From GCA-2720975 sp964467985 (GTDB taxonomy: Bacteria > Planctomycetota > UBA1135 > GCA-002686595), in NCBI GenBank assembly GCA_964467985.1, contig CAYXTP010000008.1, forward strand, positions 1-64,000: a DNA stretch of 64,000 nt. Reading direction: 5' to 3'. The position numbers and the translations under genes are program-made. Below the pieces are notes generated by a model. It was not told the origin of the DNA, made no database searches, and was given only the letters and a program-made list of their open reading frames with translations. Below, piece after piece: positions 62,652 to 64,000 of this stretch (position 1 is the first letter of the stretch; each line of letters starts with the position of its first letter).

Positions 62652-63392
62652 CTAAGAGCGGGCCACGTCCCGGGTGCTGCTCTGGCACGTCGGCCACAGG
62701 ACGATCTCTCCCACATTGACGTGAGCCGGGCGTGTGACGGCGTAGACCAACGCATCGGCCACGTCCTCCGGGGTGAGTGGTTGCATGCCCTCGTAGACCG
62801 CGTGGGCTTGGGTCGCGTCGCCCCGGTAGCGCACTTTGGCAAATTCGGTCTCGACCATGCCTGGATCCAAGGTCGTGAAGCGCACCCCACGTCCCCCCGC
62901 GTCGAGTCGCAGGGCCTGGTACAACGCATGCACGGCGAACTTGCTGGCGTTGTAGACGTTGCCGCCCGGATACACCTGGCGGCCGGCCACCGAACCGAGC
63001 AGCACCATGTCCCCCCGGCCGCGCTCGAGCATGCCCGGAAGTACGGCGCGTGCGCAATGCAGGACGCCCTTCACATTGGTATCCAGCATCTCATCCCAAT
63101 CAGACGGATCACCCTCCTGGAGGGTTGCTGTTCCTCGGGCCAGGCCAGCGTTGAGCAGGGCAATGTCGATGGGGCGCTCTCGGAGGCCCGAGCGCACCGC
63201 ATCCGCATCGCGTACGTCCAGGGCCAAGACTTCAGCCCCCGGCAGTTCTGCGGCCAGAGCCTGCAAACGCTCGACTCTGCGGGCCACCAGCAAGACCCGG
63301 GCCCCGGCAGCGGTCAGGGCCCGCGCGCTGGCGGCCCCGATGCCAGCCGATGCGCCGGTCACCAACGCAAGGGGATTGTCGTTCAGCTTCAT
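62652..63392 (-). CDS. Short-chain dehydrogenase/reductase (YdfG-like)
   Basis: A 246-residue classical SDR. TGASAGIGAASARAL binds NAD(P), LLNAGLARG is the NAG motif, GSVAGRQVYPGGNVYNASKFA has the catalytic Ser and YxxxK. LDPGMVETEFAKVRY matches the YdfG/3-hydroxy acid dehydrogenase subgroup. The ATG at 63392 is preferred to a GTG two codons upstream. Divergent from the OsmC gene with a 74-nt gap. Confidence 0.92.
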   Translation of the reverse strand: MKLNDNPLALVTGASAGIGAASARALTAAGARVLLVARRVERLQALAAELPGAEVLALDVRDADAVRSGLRERPIDIALLNAGLARGTATLQEGDPSDWDEMLDTNVKGVLHCARAVLPGMLERGRGDMVLLGSVAGRQVYPGGNVYNASKFAVHALYQALRLDAGGRGVRFTTLDPGMVETEFAKVRYRGDATQAHAVYEGMQPLTPEDVADALVYAVTRPAHVNVGEIVLWPTCQSSTRDVARS

Positions 63393-63466
63393 GGACACAC
63401 GGTACCCACGGTGCGCGGGGCCGCGCTACCCTCTGGCTTCACCCCAAACCCTTATCCCATCCCGTC

Positions 63467-63889
63467 ATGGTTCAAATCGACGTTGTCTACAAGGGCGGCC
63501 TGCGAACGGCAGCCACCCATGGGCCATCTGGCCAGGTCCTGATCACCGATGCGCCCCTGGACAACCAGGGCAAGGGGCAGTCCTTTTCGCCCACAGATCT
63601 GGTGGCCACAGGCTTGGGTAGTTGCATCCTCACCCTGATGGGCATCGTGGCCGAGCGCCGTGCGATCGATCTGCAAGGAGCATCCGCTTCCGTGACCAAG
63701 GTCATGGCAACCGAAGGACCGCGCCGGATCGAGCGACTGGATGTGCGCATTCAGGTGCCCGTGCAACCGGAAGAGAAGATTCAAGCCGCACTCGAGAAGG
63801 CGGCCTTGGGCTGCCCCGTGCACGCCACTTTGGGGGGCAACGTACAAATGGACATCACGTTTCAGTGGGGCGCCGCCGCAAGCGACTGA
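63467..63889 (+). CDS. OsmC-family peroxiredoxin-like protein
   Basis: A 140-residue OsmC/Ohr protein, likely a thiol peroxidase for organic hydroperoxides. PTDLVATGLGSCILTLMGIV holds the peroxidatic Cys and KAALGCPVHATLGG the second Cys. Both are encoded as Cys. The ATG at 63467 begins the family core (VQIDVVYKGGLRTAATHG). The stop is one base from the convergent TPR gene's stop. A TACCCT box lies near 63427 without a good -35. Confidence 0.9.
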   Translation: MVQIDVVYKGGLRTAATHGPSGQVLITDAPLDNQGKGQSFSPTDLVATGLGSCILTLMGIVAERRAIDLQGASASVTKVMATEGPRRIERLDVRIQVPVQPEEKIQAALEKAALGCPVHATLGGNVQMDITFQWGAAASD

Positions 63890-63890
63890 G

Positions 63891-64000
63891 CTAGCGTGGG
63901 CCCAACCTGCGACCCACAGCCTGGGTCAGCGGGTCCTGCGGATTCAGTTCGAGGGCGGTCCTCAGAGCTTCGCTGACTAGATCCACTTGGCCATCGGCGT
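63891..64000 (-). CDS. C-terminal end of a TPR-like protein, cut by the window edge
   Basis: A minus-strand frame enters from the right edge and ends at a TAG (63893-63891). Its 35 residues (ADGQVDLVSEALRTALELNP and QDPLTQAVGRRLGPR) look like the last helix pair of a tetratricopeptide repeat (EALRTALELNPQDP). The rest lies outside the window. Confidence 0.6.
   Translation of the reverse strand, partial: ADGQVDLVSEALRTALELNPQDPLTQAVGRRLGPR

Noticed and set aside
63467..63889. OsmC gene considered for Sec because OsmC-like selenoproteins exist.
   Set aside because: Both conserved redox positions are encoded as Cys and there is no in-frame TGA.

Overview
The window is a gene-dense, GC-rich bacterial chromosome segment. 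The mix of formylglycine sulfatases, Tat-exported sugar dehydrogenases and TIM-barrel isomerases, a PQQ-type beta-propeller with EF-hands, an FHA plus protein-kinase giant with a DLG motif, a Gld-like ABC/DUF4340 export operon, an RCC1-type secreted protein remnant and a HEAT-repeat anti-sigma factor points to the phylum Planctomycetota. This is inferred from gene content only; no rRNA is present.

Layout. 1-2.6 kb: a gene edge, a Trm112-like protein, an EboE-like TIM barrel, and a tRNA-Glu(UUC) with a clear sigma-70 type promoter. 2.6-10.3 kb (mostly minus): VOC protein, DUF454 protein, a decayed RCC1-like gene next to a DUF1697 gene, PQQ/EF-hand protein, lipoprotein sulfatase, metzincin-like protease with a strong terminator. 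10.6-14.9 kb (plus): ECF sigma factor, membrane anti-sigma with HEAT repeats, and a secreted protein, all overlapping by 4 nt. 15.3-24.3 kb: SGNH hydrolase, methyltransferase, a peptidase-like lipoprotein, universal stress proteins, two divergent Gfo/Idh/MocA dehydrogenases, a Xer-type recombinase. 24.3-27.4 kb (minus): Mog-type protein, LmbE deacetylase and a membrane acyltransferase in one overlapping operon. 27.7-30.4 kb: topA.

30.4-31.5 kb holds the most notable item. A TlpA/thioredoxin-like gene has an in-frame TGA exactly where the first Cys of the WCGPC motif belongs. A perfect 7-bp hairpin with a GGUC loop lies 25-42 nt after it, as expected for a bacterial SECIS. I read this as a selenoprotein (U-G-P-C).

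31.9-34.4 kb: sulfatase plus hydroxypyruvate-isomerase-like protein. 34.7-40.1 kb: ABC ATPase, permease, GldG-like and DUF4340 proteins in one operon. 40.2-44.0 kb: the mrfA-mrfB helicase/exonuclease repair pair. 44.4-51.6 kb (minus): TilS, then YggS, FHA-kinase, divergent PNP-like protein, PurN and LemA-like protein, the last five nearly all overlapping. 52.0-56.2 kb (plus): gap, pgk, rpe, accD, linking glycolysis, pentose phosphate and fatty-acid synthesis. 56.2-64 kb: methyltransferase, a cupin/JmjC-like protein divergent from an FAD dehydrogenase, panB, a four-S1-domain protein, an SDR, an OsmC protein and the end of a TPR gene.

Several promoters fit TTGA(n)(n)-N17-TA(C/T)C(C/T)T, and several genes have their -10 box only 6-10 nt before the start codon, which suggests leaderless or nearly leaderless mRNAs.
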